From Chimaeribacter californicus (lineage in GTDB: Bacteria > Pseudomonadota > Gammaproteobacteria > Enterobacterales > Enterobacteriaceae), in contig NZ_PJZF01000007.1 in NCBI RefSeq assembly GCF_002858675.1, positions 144,001 through 208,000 on the forward strand: DNA of 64,000 nucleotides, given 5' to 3'. Shown in pieces: positions 40,151 to 48,585 of the stretch. Both the position numbers and the translations under genes were made by a program. Position 1 is the first letter of the stretch, and every line of letters begins with the position of its first letter. Under the pieces are notes generated by a model. That model had not been told where the DNA came from. It saw only the letters and a program-made list of their open reading frames with translations, and did no database searches.

Positions 40151-40821
40151 CCCTGTCTATTACCGCCCGGTGCCCGGAGTCGGGGCAATTGGGCATCGCG
40201 ATCAGCTCCTCCAGCATCGCGGTCGGCGCACGTTGCCCCTGGCTACAGGCGGGTGTCGGCGCGGTCTCCAGCCAAAATATCACCTTGCCCGCGCTGGGGC
40301 AGCAGATTCTGGCCAATCTGGAGGCGGGCGAAAGCCCGCAACAGGCGATGAAAAGTGCGCTGGCAGAAGATCGGTTCAGTGAATACCGCCAGGTGGCGGT
40401 CATCGGCGCGGACGGTAGCACGGCGATGTTCAGCGGGGATAAAACGCTGGGCATCTGGCATACGGCACAGGGGGAAAACTGTGTCGCCGCGGGCAACATG
40501 CTGGCGGACAAAGCCGTGATTGGCGCCATGGTGGACGCATTTACCGCCTCCAGCGGGGAGCTGACCGGGCGCCTGATCGGCGCCCTGCAGGCCGGGCTGG
40601 CGCGCGGTGGGGAAGCGGGGCCGCTGCATTCGGCCGCGGTGAAGGTGGTTGAGGATTACACCTGGCCTGTGGTCGATCTCCGCGTTGACTGGGCGGAGGA
40701 AGACCCGGTCGGGCAACTTCACACGCTGTGGCTCGCCTATGAGCCGCAAATGCAGGCTTATCTCACCCGCGCGCTGGATCCGCGTGACGCGCCCAGCTAC
40801 GGTGTGCCGGGCGATGAATGA
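40147..40821 (+). CDS. DUF1028 protein (Ntn-hydrolase-like)
   Basis: 224 aa with the DUF1028 pattern: TLSITARCPESGQLGIAISS, then GARCPWLQAGVGAVSSQN, and later GNMLADKAVIGAM. The family has an Ntn-hydrolase-like fold and often sits beside amino-acid or peptide catabolic genes, but no substrate is established. It overlaps the RidA-like gene by ATGA and the M20 gene by eight bases, so the three are tightly coupled and probably act in one route. Confidence 0.8.
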   Translation: MTLSITARCPESGQLGIAISSSSIAVGARCPWLQAGVGAVSSQNITLPALGQQILANLEAGESPQQAMKSALAEDRFSEYRQVAVIGADGSTAMFSGDKTLGIWHTAQGENCVAAGNMLADKAVIGAMVDAFTASSGELTGRLIGALQAGLARGGEAGPLHSAAVKVVEDYTWPVVDLRVDWAEEDPVGQLHTLWLAYEPQMQAYLTRALDPRDAPSYGVPGDE

Positions 40822-41962
40822 ATCCGTGCGTTCCCTGCTGGCGAGGCTGCTCGCGTTTGATACCACCAGCCGCGAGTCCAATCTGGCGCTGATTGATTTC
40901 ATTCATGACTACCTGGCGGAGCACGGCATTCCTTCGCAGCGCTTTTATGATGAGGACGGACGTAAAGCGAACCTTTATGCCCGGCTGGGGCCGCCGGGCG
41001 GGGGCGGCGTCATGCTGTCCGGCCATACCGACGTGGTACCGGCTGACGGCCAGCGCTGGACCGTGCCGCCCTTCAGCCTCACCGAGCGGGAAGGGCGCTG
41101 CTACGGGCGCGGCAGTGCCGACATGAAAGGCTTTCTCGCCTGCATGCTGGCTTCGCTGGCGAATTTTCTGGAACAGCCGCTCAGGATGCCGCTCCACCTG
41201 GCCTTTTCTTATGATGAAGAGGTAGGCTGCCTCGGGGTACGCAGCCTGGTGGCCTATCTCAACGCCTGTGCAGAAAAACCGGCCATGTGCATCATCGGGG
41301 AGCCCACGGAGATGCGGCCGGTGTATGGCCATAAAGGTAAACTTGCCATGCGTTGTCAGGTGCGTGGGCACGCCTGCCATTCCGCGTATGCACCCTCAGG
41401 CGTGAATGCCATCCTGTATGCGGCCCGGCTCATCACCCGGCTGGAGGCGTTGAGCGAGCGGCTGGCAGCGCAGCGCGACAGCCGTTTTGACCCGCCTTAC
41501 AGCACCTTACAGGTGGGGACTATTCAGGGCGGCACCGCCTTGAATATCGTGCCGCAAGATTGCCGGTTTGATTTCGAAATCCGCAGCCTGCCGGGAGCCG
41601 AGGTGGCGGATGTCACCACCGCGTTACAGGAGTATGCCCAACACACGCTGCTGCCCATGATGAAACAGGTGGATGCACACTGCACCATTCAGTTTGACCC
41701 CTTAAGCTACTACCCGGGGCTGTTAACCGACCCGCAGTCGGCCTTTGCGCAGTGGATGATGCAATGGAGCGGCAGTGACGATTTTCAGACCGTAGCGTTC
41801 GGCACGGAGGGCGGTTTATTTGATGAGGCGGGCATCGCCACGCTGGTATGCGGCCCCGGCAGTATGGAACAGGGCCATAAACCCGACGAGTATGTCAGCC
41901 TTGATCAACTTGCGCGCTGTATGCAGATGCTGGGCAACCTCTGCCGGTGGATGCGGGCCTGA
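40814..41962 (+). CDS. M20-family deacylase (ArgE/DapE-like)
   Basis: 382 aa zinc metallohydrolase. Metal ligands are visible in MLSGHTDVVPADG (His71, Asp73), GRGSADMKG (Asp103) and the catalytic pair DEE (134-136). A dimerisation domain lies between. The family removes N-acyl groups from amino acids; ArgE-like is the nearest by pattern (acetylornithine deacetylase type). ATG 40814 overlaps the DUF1028 stop. Ends the plus-strand operon; context points to deacylation of an N-acylated catabolic intermediate rather than arginine synthesis. Confidence 0.82.
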   Translation: MNESVRSLLARLLAFDTTSRESNLALIDFIHDYLAEHGIPSQRFYDEDGRKANLYARLGPPGGGGVMLSGHTDVVPADGQRWTVPPFSLTEREGRCYGRGSADMKGFLACMLASLANFLEQPLRMPLHLAFSYDEEVGCLGVRSLVAYLNACAEKPAMCIIGEPTEMRPVYGHKGKLAMRCQVRGHACHSAYAPSGVNAILYAARLITRLEALSERLAAQRDSRFDPPYSTLQVGTIQGGTALNIVPQDCRFDFEIRSLPGAEVADVTTALQEYAQHTLLPMMKQVDAHCTIQFDPLSYYPGLLTDPQSAFAQWMMQWSGSDDFQTVAFGTEGGLFDEAGIATLVCGPGSMEQGHKPDEYVSLDQLARCMQMLGNLCRWMRA

Positions 41963-41973
41963 GGGAATGCGGA

Positions 41974-42001
41974 GGCTGCCGCCGGAGCACGGGCGGCAGC
42001 C
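41974..42001. terminator. Hairpin between convergent catabolic operons
   Basis: GGCTGCCGCC (41974-41983) pairs perfectly with GGCGGCAGCC (41992-42001) over an eight-base loop. No T-run, but it lies in the 46-base gap between the convergent M20 and aldolase genes. Confidence 0.55.
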
Positions 42002-42008
42002 GCGGCCG

Positions 42009-42740
42009 TTAATCCATCACCGAAGGATCAGACTCAATCATCAGTTGTTTCATCTCTTCAAAATGCCGGCGGGAGAAGTCGCTGATTTTTTCCCAGTCCT
42101 GCGCGGTCTTCTCGGCAACGTCATCAGACAGCACCTTCAGCAGCTGGCCGGTAGACCAGGCGGTCACCAGAATCTGGCAGGCCCGCTCCAGCGTCCAGAT
42201 ATCATCAAAGGTTTCACCAATCGTCTGCCCGGTCACCATGACGCCGTGGTTGCCCATCAGCAGGCGGCGTTTTCCTGCTAGCAGATCGGCAAGGCGTGCG
42301 CCTTCTTCCACTGAGTCAGCCATACCGCCATAGAGCGTATCGATCGCCACGCGGTTGAAATAGCGCGCCGTATTCTGGTCAATCGGCGGGATATGGGGGT
42401 GCGCCAGGCAGGCGATGCTGGTGGTATAGACGGGGTGTAAATGCAGCACCACCCGCACTTCCGGCAGGCGCTGGTGAATCTGGCCATGAATGGCCCAGGC
42501 GGTGGCATCCACATTATCACGCTCTGCATTGGAGGCGTCGTCCGCATTCAGCAGTAACAGATCGCTGGCGCGGATACGGGAGAAGTGTTTCCACTTCGGG
42601 TTGATCAAAAAGTCTTTCCCATCAGGGGAAATGGCGGCGCTGAAATGGTTCGCCACGGCCTCATGCATCCCCAGATGGGCGATGATGCGAAACGTCGCCG
42701 CCAGGTCAATACGTGTTTTTTCTTCAAAGGAAAGTGCCAT
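42009..42740 (-). CDS. Class II aldolase/adducin-family protein
   Basis: 243 aa. Zinc ligands in VVLHLHPVYTTS (His-x-His) and GNHGVMV, and the early Asn/Gly region ANHFSAAISPDG, follow the FucA/AraD family. Members cleave hydroxyacid phosphates or, in catabolic clusters, unphosphorylated aldols. Last gene of the minus-strand operon, after a strong hairpin. It would supply a C-C cleavage step in the proposed pathway; the substrate is not known. Confidence 0.82.
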   Translation of the reverse strand: MALSFEEKTRIDLAATFRIIAHLGMHEAVANHFSAAISPDGKDFLINPKWKHFSRIRASDLLLLNADDASNAERDNVDATAWAIHGQIHQRLPEVRVVLHLHPVYTTSIACLAHPHIPPIDQNTARYFNRVAIDTLYGGMADSVEEGARLADLLAGKRRLLMGNHGVMVTGQTIGETFDDIWTLERACQILVTAWSTGQLLKVLSDDVAEKTAQDWEKISDFSRRHFEEMKQLMIESDPSVMD

Positions 42741-42759
42741 AAATTATCTCGTCAGGCAT

Positions 42760-42787
42760 GGCGTGCCCCGGCGTAAGGGGGCACGCC
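42760..42787 (-). promoter_or_regulatory. Intra-operon hairpin between binding protein and aldolase
   Basis: GGCGTGCCCC (42760-42769) pairs with GGGGCACGCC (42778-42787). It lies just after the binding-protein stop with no T-run. Such structures often stabilise the upstream mRNA so that the binding protein is made in excess. Confidence 0.55.
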
Positions 42788-42796
42788 GATAAGTGA

Positions 42797-43627
42797 TCAG
42801 GGTTTGGGCATCAGGGTGCTGATGTCGTCCTCGCTGGGCGGCTGGAAGTTATATTTCTTCAGCAGCGCCGCGTATTCCGGTGTTTGGCGGTATTTTTCCA
42901 GCGCATCCGTCAGCGCTTTTTTCACCTCGTCATTGCCTTTTTTCACCCCAAACCCGTTCAACACCGGGTAGATGAGGGTGTCGGAGGAGATGACGATGCG
43001 GCTGCCCAATTTCTCAATCACCCCGTTGGCCACCGCTGCATCGGTGATTTGTGCCTCAACCGCATGTGACAGCAGGGCCTGGGTGGTTTGCGGATCGGTA
43101 CTGTATTCGCTCAACGCAATGGGCTTTAACCCTTTCTTGACGCAATAGTCAGTGGAGAGCTTTTGCAGCTGTTGCAACCAGGAGGTGGCCCCCATGGAGC
43201 CTATCTTGTGGCCGCAAAAATCTTCCGGGCGCCTGGGCTGATAATCATTTCCTTTCAGCGACAAAATAGCTTCACCGCTTTTCAGGTAAGGCACCATATC
43301 GATGACTTTCAGGCGCTCAGCAGTGATATACATCGAGGAGTTGGTGATATCGAAGCGCCCGCCTTGCAGGCCGGTGATCAGGTTGGGAAAGCGGGTGTCG
43401 ATATTTTCCGCCTTGCGCCCCATCATTTTTGCCAGGCCATCAAGGAATTCAATATCAAAGCCCACCGGCCGGTTTTTCTCAACGTATTCATAGGGAAAAA
43501 AGGTCATGTCTGACCCGGCGATGATTTTCCCGGGCTGGAGGAAAGCCTGTGAACTAAAAGAGGCCAGCGCGAGGGCGGCGCTCAGGCACAGGGCAACAGG
43601 GCGGGCAACGGTACGTAATGGCTTCAT
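42797..43627 (-). CDS. Periplasmic amino-acid-type binding protein (SBP_bac_3)
   Basis: 276 aa. A signal peptide (ALCLSAALALASFSSQA) precedes a family 3 solute-binding fold: GSDMTFFPYEYVEKNRPVGFDIEF, then the domain crossover and SSMYITAERLKVIDMVPYL. Arg/Asp residues of such proteins hold the amino and carboxyl groups of amino acids, so the ligand is probably amino-acid-like. It is encoded between the dioxygenase and aldolase genes and works with the fused ABC protein. Confidence 0.88.
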   Translation of the reverse strand: MKPLRTVARPVALCLSAALALASFSSQAFLQPGKIIAGSDMTFFPYEYVEKNRPVGFDIEFLDGLAKMMGRKAENIDTRFPNLITGLQGGRFDITNSSMYITAERLKVIDMVPYLKSGEAILSLKGNDYQPRRPEDFCGHKIGSMGATSWLQQLQKLSTDYCVKKGLKPIALSEYSTDPQTTQALLSHAVEAQITDAAVANGVIEKLGSRIVISSDTLIYPVLNGFGVKKGNDEVKKALTDALEKYRQTPEYAALLKKYNFQPPSEDDISTLMPKP

Positions 43628-43650
43628 GTCAGCTCCAATGGAAAAAGAGG

Positions 43651-44523
43651 TCAGGCAATCGCGGGATCTTTCCCAGCCTGTTGAACAAAAAAGGACGCGC
43701 CGCGCGGTTTTTGCGGCAGCCGCAGCTGGTTATCGGTGCTGCGCACCAGCCCGCTCTCATCACCAGCCACCATCACGCCGGCATGTTGACTGGGTAAAGG
43801 GTTTTCACCATAGGGCAGGCTGTCTTCAGCGGCATACACACAGATAAAGAGCGTCCTGGGTAATTCAGTGACATTGGGGCTGGAGGCATGCAGCAAGCGG
43901 GTATGCATGAAACAGACCGAACCCGGAGGGCCGAAACACGCAACGGGCTGGCGGCAATGTTCAGACACCACCGCATCATCCACCGCGCCGGTAAACCGGT
44001 TATCCTGCCAGTGTGACCAGAGTGGCCCCTTATGGCTGCCGGGTATCACATTCAGGGGGCCATTTTCCGGGGTCACTTCACTGACCATCAGCAGGGCGGT
44101 GACGATGTCATCATTGCTGTGTGGCGTGAACAGAAAATCCTGGTGCCACTTCACCTGGGTGGCGGTGTGCGGCAGTTTTGAATTGATTTTGCTGTGGTGA
44201 AAACGGGTGCCGCTGCCGCCAATCAGTTTCCCGGCAATCTGTGCCATGCGGGACTGTAATGCCGCGCGCGCATACACCGGTGAGATCTCGGTAGGGGAGC
44301 TGACCCGGCGCAACGAGGGATGATCGGCGCGGTGATCGCTCTCCAGATCGAAACGCGCCCGCCCATCCTGCGTTTCTCCCCAGGCATCGCTGCGTGCCCG
44401 GCTCTCTTCAACCCACTGGTCAAAGTCATGTTGCAGCGCGGCGACCTCGTCGGCGGATAAAACACCTTCCACGACCAGATAACCTTGTTGATGAAACTGC
44501 TCTACCTGCCACTGCTCGATCAT
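43651..44523 (-). CDS. Phytanoyl-CoA dioxygenase (PhyH)-family Fe(II)/2-oxoglutarate oxygenase
   Basis: 290 aa. The iron-binding facial triad is visible: His127 and Asp129 in WHQDF and His212 in RLLHASSPN; Arg223 (LPRTL) is placed to bind 2-oxoglutarate. PhyH-type enzymes hydroxylate varied small molecules including ectoine. Encoded between the transporter and the binding protein, so it likely hydroxylates the imported compound or an early product. Confidence 0.85.
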   Translation of the reverse strand: MIEQWQVEQFHQQGYLVVEGVLSADEVAALQHDFDQWVEESRARSDAWGETQDGRARFDLESDHRADHPSLRRVSSPTEISPVYARAALQSRMAQIAGKLIGGSGTRFHHSKINSKLPHTATQVKWHQDFLFTPHSNDDIVTALLMVSEVTPENGPLNVIPGSHKGPLWSHWQDNRFTGAVDDAVVSEHCRQPVACFGPPGSVCFMHTRLLHASSPNVTELPRTLFICVYAAEDSLPYGENPLPSQHAGVMVAGDESGLVRSTDNQLRLPQKPRGASFFVQQAGKDPAIA

Positions 44524-44552
44524 GAGATTTCCCCTAAGAAAAGTGTGAATGG

Positions 44553-46073
44553 TTAAGCCAGCAAAACATCCTTCAGGAAGGCTTCTACGCGGGGGTGTTT
44601 CCCGCTGCGCAGTGCCTGCGGCGCGTCATCGCAGACCACGCGTCCTTTTTCCATAAAAACAACCCGGTCAGAGACTTTGAATGCAAAATTCATTTCATGG
44701 GTGACGATCATCATGGTGATCCCCTCCTGCGCCAGGGTTTCAATGACCTGCAGGACTTCATTGATTTTTTCCGGATCGAGGGCTGACGTGGGTTCGTCAA
44801 ATAGCATGATTTGCGGGCGCATCATCAATGCGCGGGCAATCGCCACACGCTGCTGCTGCCCACCAGATAACTGATGCGGGTATTTCCAGGCGTGTTCCAG
44901 CATGCCCACTTTATGTAAAAGCATGCAGGCGTACTGTGTTAACTCGTCTGCAGGCGCCAGGCGGTGGTAGCGCGGGGCCAGCAGCAGGTTATTCATGACG
45001 GTCAGGTGCGGGAAAAGATTAAAATTCTGGAACACCATCCCAATATTCAGGCGATGCTCGGCATTTTCGATAAACCGTGGCTTTTGCGCACCCTGACGCT
45101 GCAGCTGCAGGAAAGGCTGGCCATTAATCTTGATCTCCCCGTTATCAAGCTGTTCCAGGCCGTTAAGCAGGCGTATTAACGTGGTTTTCCCGGAACCCGA
45201 GGGGCCGATTACCGACACCACTTCGCCCGGCTGAATTTGCAGGTTAACGGCCCCCAGCACTTCGACATTGTTATAGGCTTTATGCAAATTTGAGGCCTGC
45301 AGTGCCGGGTCCGGGCTGCCGGAGAAGGGGCGGGCCACCGCTGCCCGCTCCTGGGTGGCCAGGGCCAGCATGGCCGCACCGGGCACGCGGGTGGTCTTGC
45401 GCTGCGTGACATCCAGGGCGCGCTCCAGGTATTTCAGCAGCCCATCAAACACGGTCACCACGAGCACGTAATAAAATGCCACGGCCGCCATGGTTTCCAT
45501 CACCATGAAATTCTGCGAATAGAGCCGCTGCCCCACCATCAGGATTTCTGTCAGGGAGATCACCGACACCAGCGAGGTGAGTTTGACGATGGCGATATAT
45601 TCATTTGCCAGGGCCGGCAACGCCACGCGCAACGCCTGGGGGATCACCACACGCCACTGTATGCCGGCGAAACGTAACCCCAGCGCATGTGCGGCTTCGC
45701 GCTGCCCTTTCGGGATCGACAACAGTCCACCCCGGTGAATCTCGGCGATATAGGCACTTTCGCAGATAACCATCGCCAGCAGCCCGGCCCAGAAGGGGTC
45801 GCCCAGCACGGCAGAGAAGGCCGGTACTGCCTGCGGCAGGTTATAAACAAAAATCAGTAACACCAACAGCGGCAGGCTGCGGAACAACCAGATATAGCCG
45901 CGCGCGGGCAGGCTCAGAAAGAGGTTAGTGGACTGTTTGCCCAATGCCAGGATAAAACCCAGTACGATACTGATTACCCACGTCAACAGGCTCAGTTTTA
46001 TTACTGTCCAGGTCGCCAGCCAAAAATCAGCATCACTCAGCAGACCCAACATATAGTTCCAGTTAAACGTCAT
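44553..46073 (-). CDS. Fused amino-acid ABC transporter permease and ATPase
   Basis: 506 aa in one chain. Residues about 1-225 are a HisM/GlnP-type permease with its EAA loop (REAAHALGLRFAGIQW, 125-140); about 255-506 are a GlnQ/HisP-type ATPase with Walker A GPSGSGKT (290-297), signature LSGGQQQR (402-409) and Walker B IMLFDEPT (422-429). The linker is Ala/Pro-rich. The two parts are usually separate genes; this is a natural fusion seen in part of the family. First gene of the minus-strand operon. Confidence 0.88.
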   Translation of the reverse strand: MTFNWNYMLGLLSDADFWLATWTVIKLSLLTWVISIVLGFILALGKQSTNLFLSLPARGYIWLFRSLPLLVLLIFVYNLPQAVPAFSAVLGDPFWAGLLAMVICESAYIAEIHRGGLLSIPKGQREAAHALGLRFAGIQWRVVIPQALRVALPALANEYIAIVKLTSLVSVISLTEILMVGQRLYSQNFMVMETMAAVAFYYVLVVTVFDGLLKYLERALDVTQRKTTRVPGAAMLALATQERAAVARPFSGSPDPALQASNLHKAYNNVEVLGAVNLQIQPGEVVSVIGPSGSGKTTLIRLLNGLEQLDNGEIKINGQPFLQLQRQGAQKPRFIENAEHRLNIGMVFQNFNLFPHLTVMNNLLLAPRYHRLAPADELTQYACMLLHKVGMLEHAWKYPHQLSGGQQQRVAIARALMMRPQIMLFDEPTSALDPEKINEVLQVIETLAQEGITMMIVTHEMNFAFKVSDRVVFMEKGRVVCDDAPQALRSGKHPRVEAFLKDVLLA

Positions 46074-46478
46074 GGATAATTAGCTCACCGTATTTAAAGG
46101 AATTATGCCGCGTCACAAAAAGGCTTTTGAACCGCGCATTAACTTTTCAGTTACACTATGGCGGCAGCAGGATAAAAGAGGCAATTAGTAATTTTTTGGC
46201 CTTTGGATTAAAAAAAACTATGCCTCAGGCCGCCCCTTTTGAGGGCATGCCTTGCGCTAAAATGAGGCAAGAAAAATAGGCGGGCCGACAGGCTGTTTTG
46301 GCGGATAATCCGGGCATAAAAACAACAATAAGAAAAGCATTATCAAACGATAAAAGAAACAGGCGCGTAGTTTCAGCTTTTACGGATTAATAAAAATATC
46401 TGGCATGGGGATTGCTTTCATCACTTACGGCTTATCATCATAAATAATGTTACATGATGATACTATTTAAATGGTTAA
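46074..46478. other. Divergent ABC/LysR regulatory region
   Basis: 405 bases, clearly more AT-rich than the neighbourhood, without a gene. It contains an inverted repeat near the LysR start (46433-46462) and must hold promoters for both divergent operons. Confidence 0.65.
46433..46462. promoter_or_regulatory. Candidate LysR operator
   Basis: TATCATCAT (46433-46441) and ATGATGATA (46454-46462) form a perfect 9-base inverted repeat with a 12-base spacer, ending 17 bases before the LysR start. LysR-type regulators bind interrupted AT-rich dyads and often repress themselves from such a site. Confidence 0.55.
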
Positions 46479-47399
46479 ATGATGATGCATTTTACACTCA
46501 AGCAGCTCAGGTATTTTGTCACCGTTGTCGAAATGGAAAGCATTGCAGAAGCCTCCCGGCAATTGCATATTGCCCAGCCCTCCATCTCTATTGCCATTAA
46601 AAACCTGGAGGATGCCTTTGATCAGCAATTGTTTATCCGGCATCATGCGCAAGGGGTCTCCCTGACGCCGGGCGGGCGCCGGTTTTATGATAAGGCAAAA
46701 GATCTTTTACGCCTCTCTTATGAATTTGAGCAAAACTCCCGTGCAGAAAACGAGGTGGTATCCGGCACTATTGCGGTCGGCTGTTTTGAATCTGCTGCCC
46801 CGTTATATATGCCGAAACTTATTGCGGGATTTAAAAAAATCTATCCGGATATTACCATTCAACTGAATGATGGCGAGCAGCATGAGCTGATGCATGGGCT
46901 GCACCGGGGGCGGTTTGATGTGGCTTTTCTTTACGATCTGGAGCTGGGAAATGACATCCATAAAGAGGAATTAAATGCGCCGCATAAACCTTATGCGCTA
47001 TTGCCGGCCGCCCATCCGTTAGCGAAAAATAAAAGTGTGACACTTCATCAATTAAGCCGCGAGCCCATGGTGTTGCTGGATGCTATCCCCAGTAAAAATT
47101 ATTTCATTAATATTTTCAGAGATAAGGGGTATTACCCGGACGTGGCTTACAGTTCACCTTCAATTGAAATGGTGAGATGCATGGTTGGGCAGGGGCTGGG
47201 GTTCTCTGTATTAGTCACCCGCCCCTATTCCATCATGACCTATGATGGAGGCTGTCTGGCGCAGGTGGAGATTGAGGATGATATGCCGGCCTCGACGCTG
47301 GTGATGGCGTATTTAAAAAATAATGAGCCGACACGGCCGGCCAGGCTTTTTATGGAATATTGCCGCAGTATCGAATTAACGCCACCCCATACCGGGTAG
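46479..47399 (+). CDS. LysR-family transcriptional regulator
   Basis: 306 aa. The N-terminal helix-turn-helix (LKQLRYFVTVVEMESIAEASRQLHIAQPSISIAI region, residues 6-40) is followed by the effector-binding fold. Three successive ATGs (46479, 46482, 46485) make the exact start uncertain and no binding site is seen. It is divergent from the ABC-PhyH-binding protein-aldolase operon and followed by a 2-hydroxyacid dehydrogenase, so it is the likely regulator of the block. Codon use is more AT-rich than in the core genes, in line with acquisition. Confidence 0.88.
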   Translation: MMMHFTLKQLRYFVTVVEMESIAEASRQLHIAQPSISIAIKNLEDAFDQQLFIRHHAQGVSLTPGGRRFYDKAKDLLRLSYEFEQNSRAENEVVSGTIAVGCFESAAPLYMPKLIAGFKKIYPDITIQLNDGEQHELMHGLHRGRFDVAFLYDLELGNDIHKEELNAPHKPYALLPAAHPLAKNKSVTLHQLSREPMVLLDAIPSKNYFINIFRDKGYYPDVAYSSPSIEMVRCMVGQGLGFSVLVTRPYSIMTYDGGCLAQVEIEDDMPASTLVMAYLKNNEPTRPARLFMEYCRSIELTPPHTG

Positions 47400-47510
47400 G
47401 GTTTTACCGCCGGCGGAGGTCATTGCACCACATTTGCGCCACATTGATGATAATAAATCCGCTGCACATCTGACCCGTGCGCTTTTCCACACGCTAACCC
47501 GACGTGAAAA

Positions 47511-48467
47511 ATGAAAATAACTGAGCAAGAGACGTTACTGATTAATTTTTTGACTGACGCTGAGCTGGCAGAATGGAAAATTTATTTTTCCTCCCGCCTG
47601 CCGGATTTACGGCTCGCGGCCTGGGATGATGCTTCCGTGGATCCCTTAAGTGTGCGTTACGTGCTGGTATGGGAACCGGAGGCGGGGCAGTTAGCCCGGT
47701 ATCCTCATCTGCGTGTCATCCTCAGCGAAGCCGCAGGGGTGGATCACATTCTCGCTGATACCGCACTCCCCCCGGATATCCCGATTACCCGGATGGTCAC
47801 CCCTGAAACGGCGGCCAGGATGGCCGATTATGTGACCATGGCCTGTTATATGTTAGTGCGCCGGCTCCCGGACATTATTCAGGCGCAACGGCATAAACGC
47901 TGGGCCGCCCATCTGACGGGCGGCCTGGCCAGTGAAACCGCCGTCGGCATCCTGGGGCTGGGCCGCCTGGGAACGGCCGTTGCACAGCGGTTACTGGCGA
48001 ATGGGTTTAGCGTTCATGGCTGGGCGCGTTCCGCCAAAACGGTGCCGGGTGTGGCCGGTTTTTTTGGCGCGGAAGGGCTGTCGCCCTTTCTGACGCGCAG
48101 CCAGATCATGGTGAATCTGTTGCCGGACACCGCAGAAACCCGGGGGATCATAAATGATGACTTTCTGGCGCAATTGCCGGACGGCGCGGGGATCATTAAC
48201 GTAGGGCGCGGCCGTCAGCTCCGGCATGATGCGTTATTACATGCCCTTGATTGTGGCCGGGTAAGCGGCGCTATTCTGGATGTCTTCCCACAGGAGCCTT
48301 TGCCTGAGGACGATCCCCTTTGGTGTCATCCCGGCGTTATTGTGACAAGCCACGTGGCCTCGCTGATTTCTCACCAGTCTAAAGCGCAACACGCCCTCAC
48401 CATCATTCAGGCCGATCGCGCCGGGCAGGCGTTACCTCTGGTGTTCGATCGTACCCTGGGCTATTAA
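47511..48467 (+). CDS. GhrA-like D-2-hydroxyacid dehydrogenase
   Basis: 318 aa, paralogous to GhrA at 37177-38118 but clearly diverged. Cofactor motif GILGLGRLGTAVAQRL; catalytic residues in NVGRGRQL (Arg), DVFPQEP (Glu) and TSHVASLI (His). It reduces a 2-oxoacid such as glyoxylate or hydroxypyruvate. Placed 111 bases after LysR and facing the same way, it probably handles a 2-oxoacid released by the pathway. Confidence 0.85.
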   Translation: MKITEQETLLINFLTDAELAEWKIYFSSRLPDLRLAAWDDASVDPLSVRYVLVWEPEAGQLARYPHLRVILSEAAGVDHILADTALPPDIPITRMVTPETAARMADYVTMACYMLVRRLPDIIQAQRHKRWAAHLTGGLASETAVGILGLGRLGTAVAQRLLANGFSVHGWARSAKTVPGVAGFFGAEGLSPFLTRSQIMVNLLPDTAETRGIINDDFLAQLPDGAGIINVGRGRQLRHDALLHALDCGRVSGAILDVFPQEPLPEDDPLWCHPGVIVTSHVASLISHQSKAQHALTIIQADRAGQALPLVFDRTLGY

Positions 48468-48585
48468 CCTTTTCAGCGGGCGCGGCAGGCGGGAGGTGCC
48501 ATGCTGCTGCCATACCCCGGTGATTGCAGAACGGGCCGATCTGTGACATCGTCTCGCCAATTTTTCGCCTTACAGGTAAAGCCCG

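Noticed and set aside
34661..48467. tRNA-Ser as attachment site of a genomic island carrying the catabolic block
   Set aside because: No integrase and no duplicated tRNA 3' end next to the block; POT and ghrA lie between. The tRNA copies are complete tandem units.
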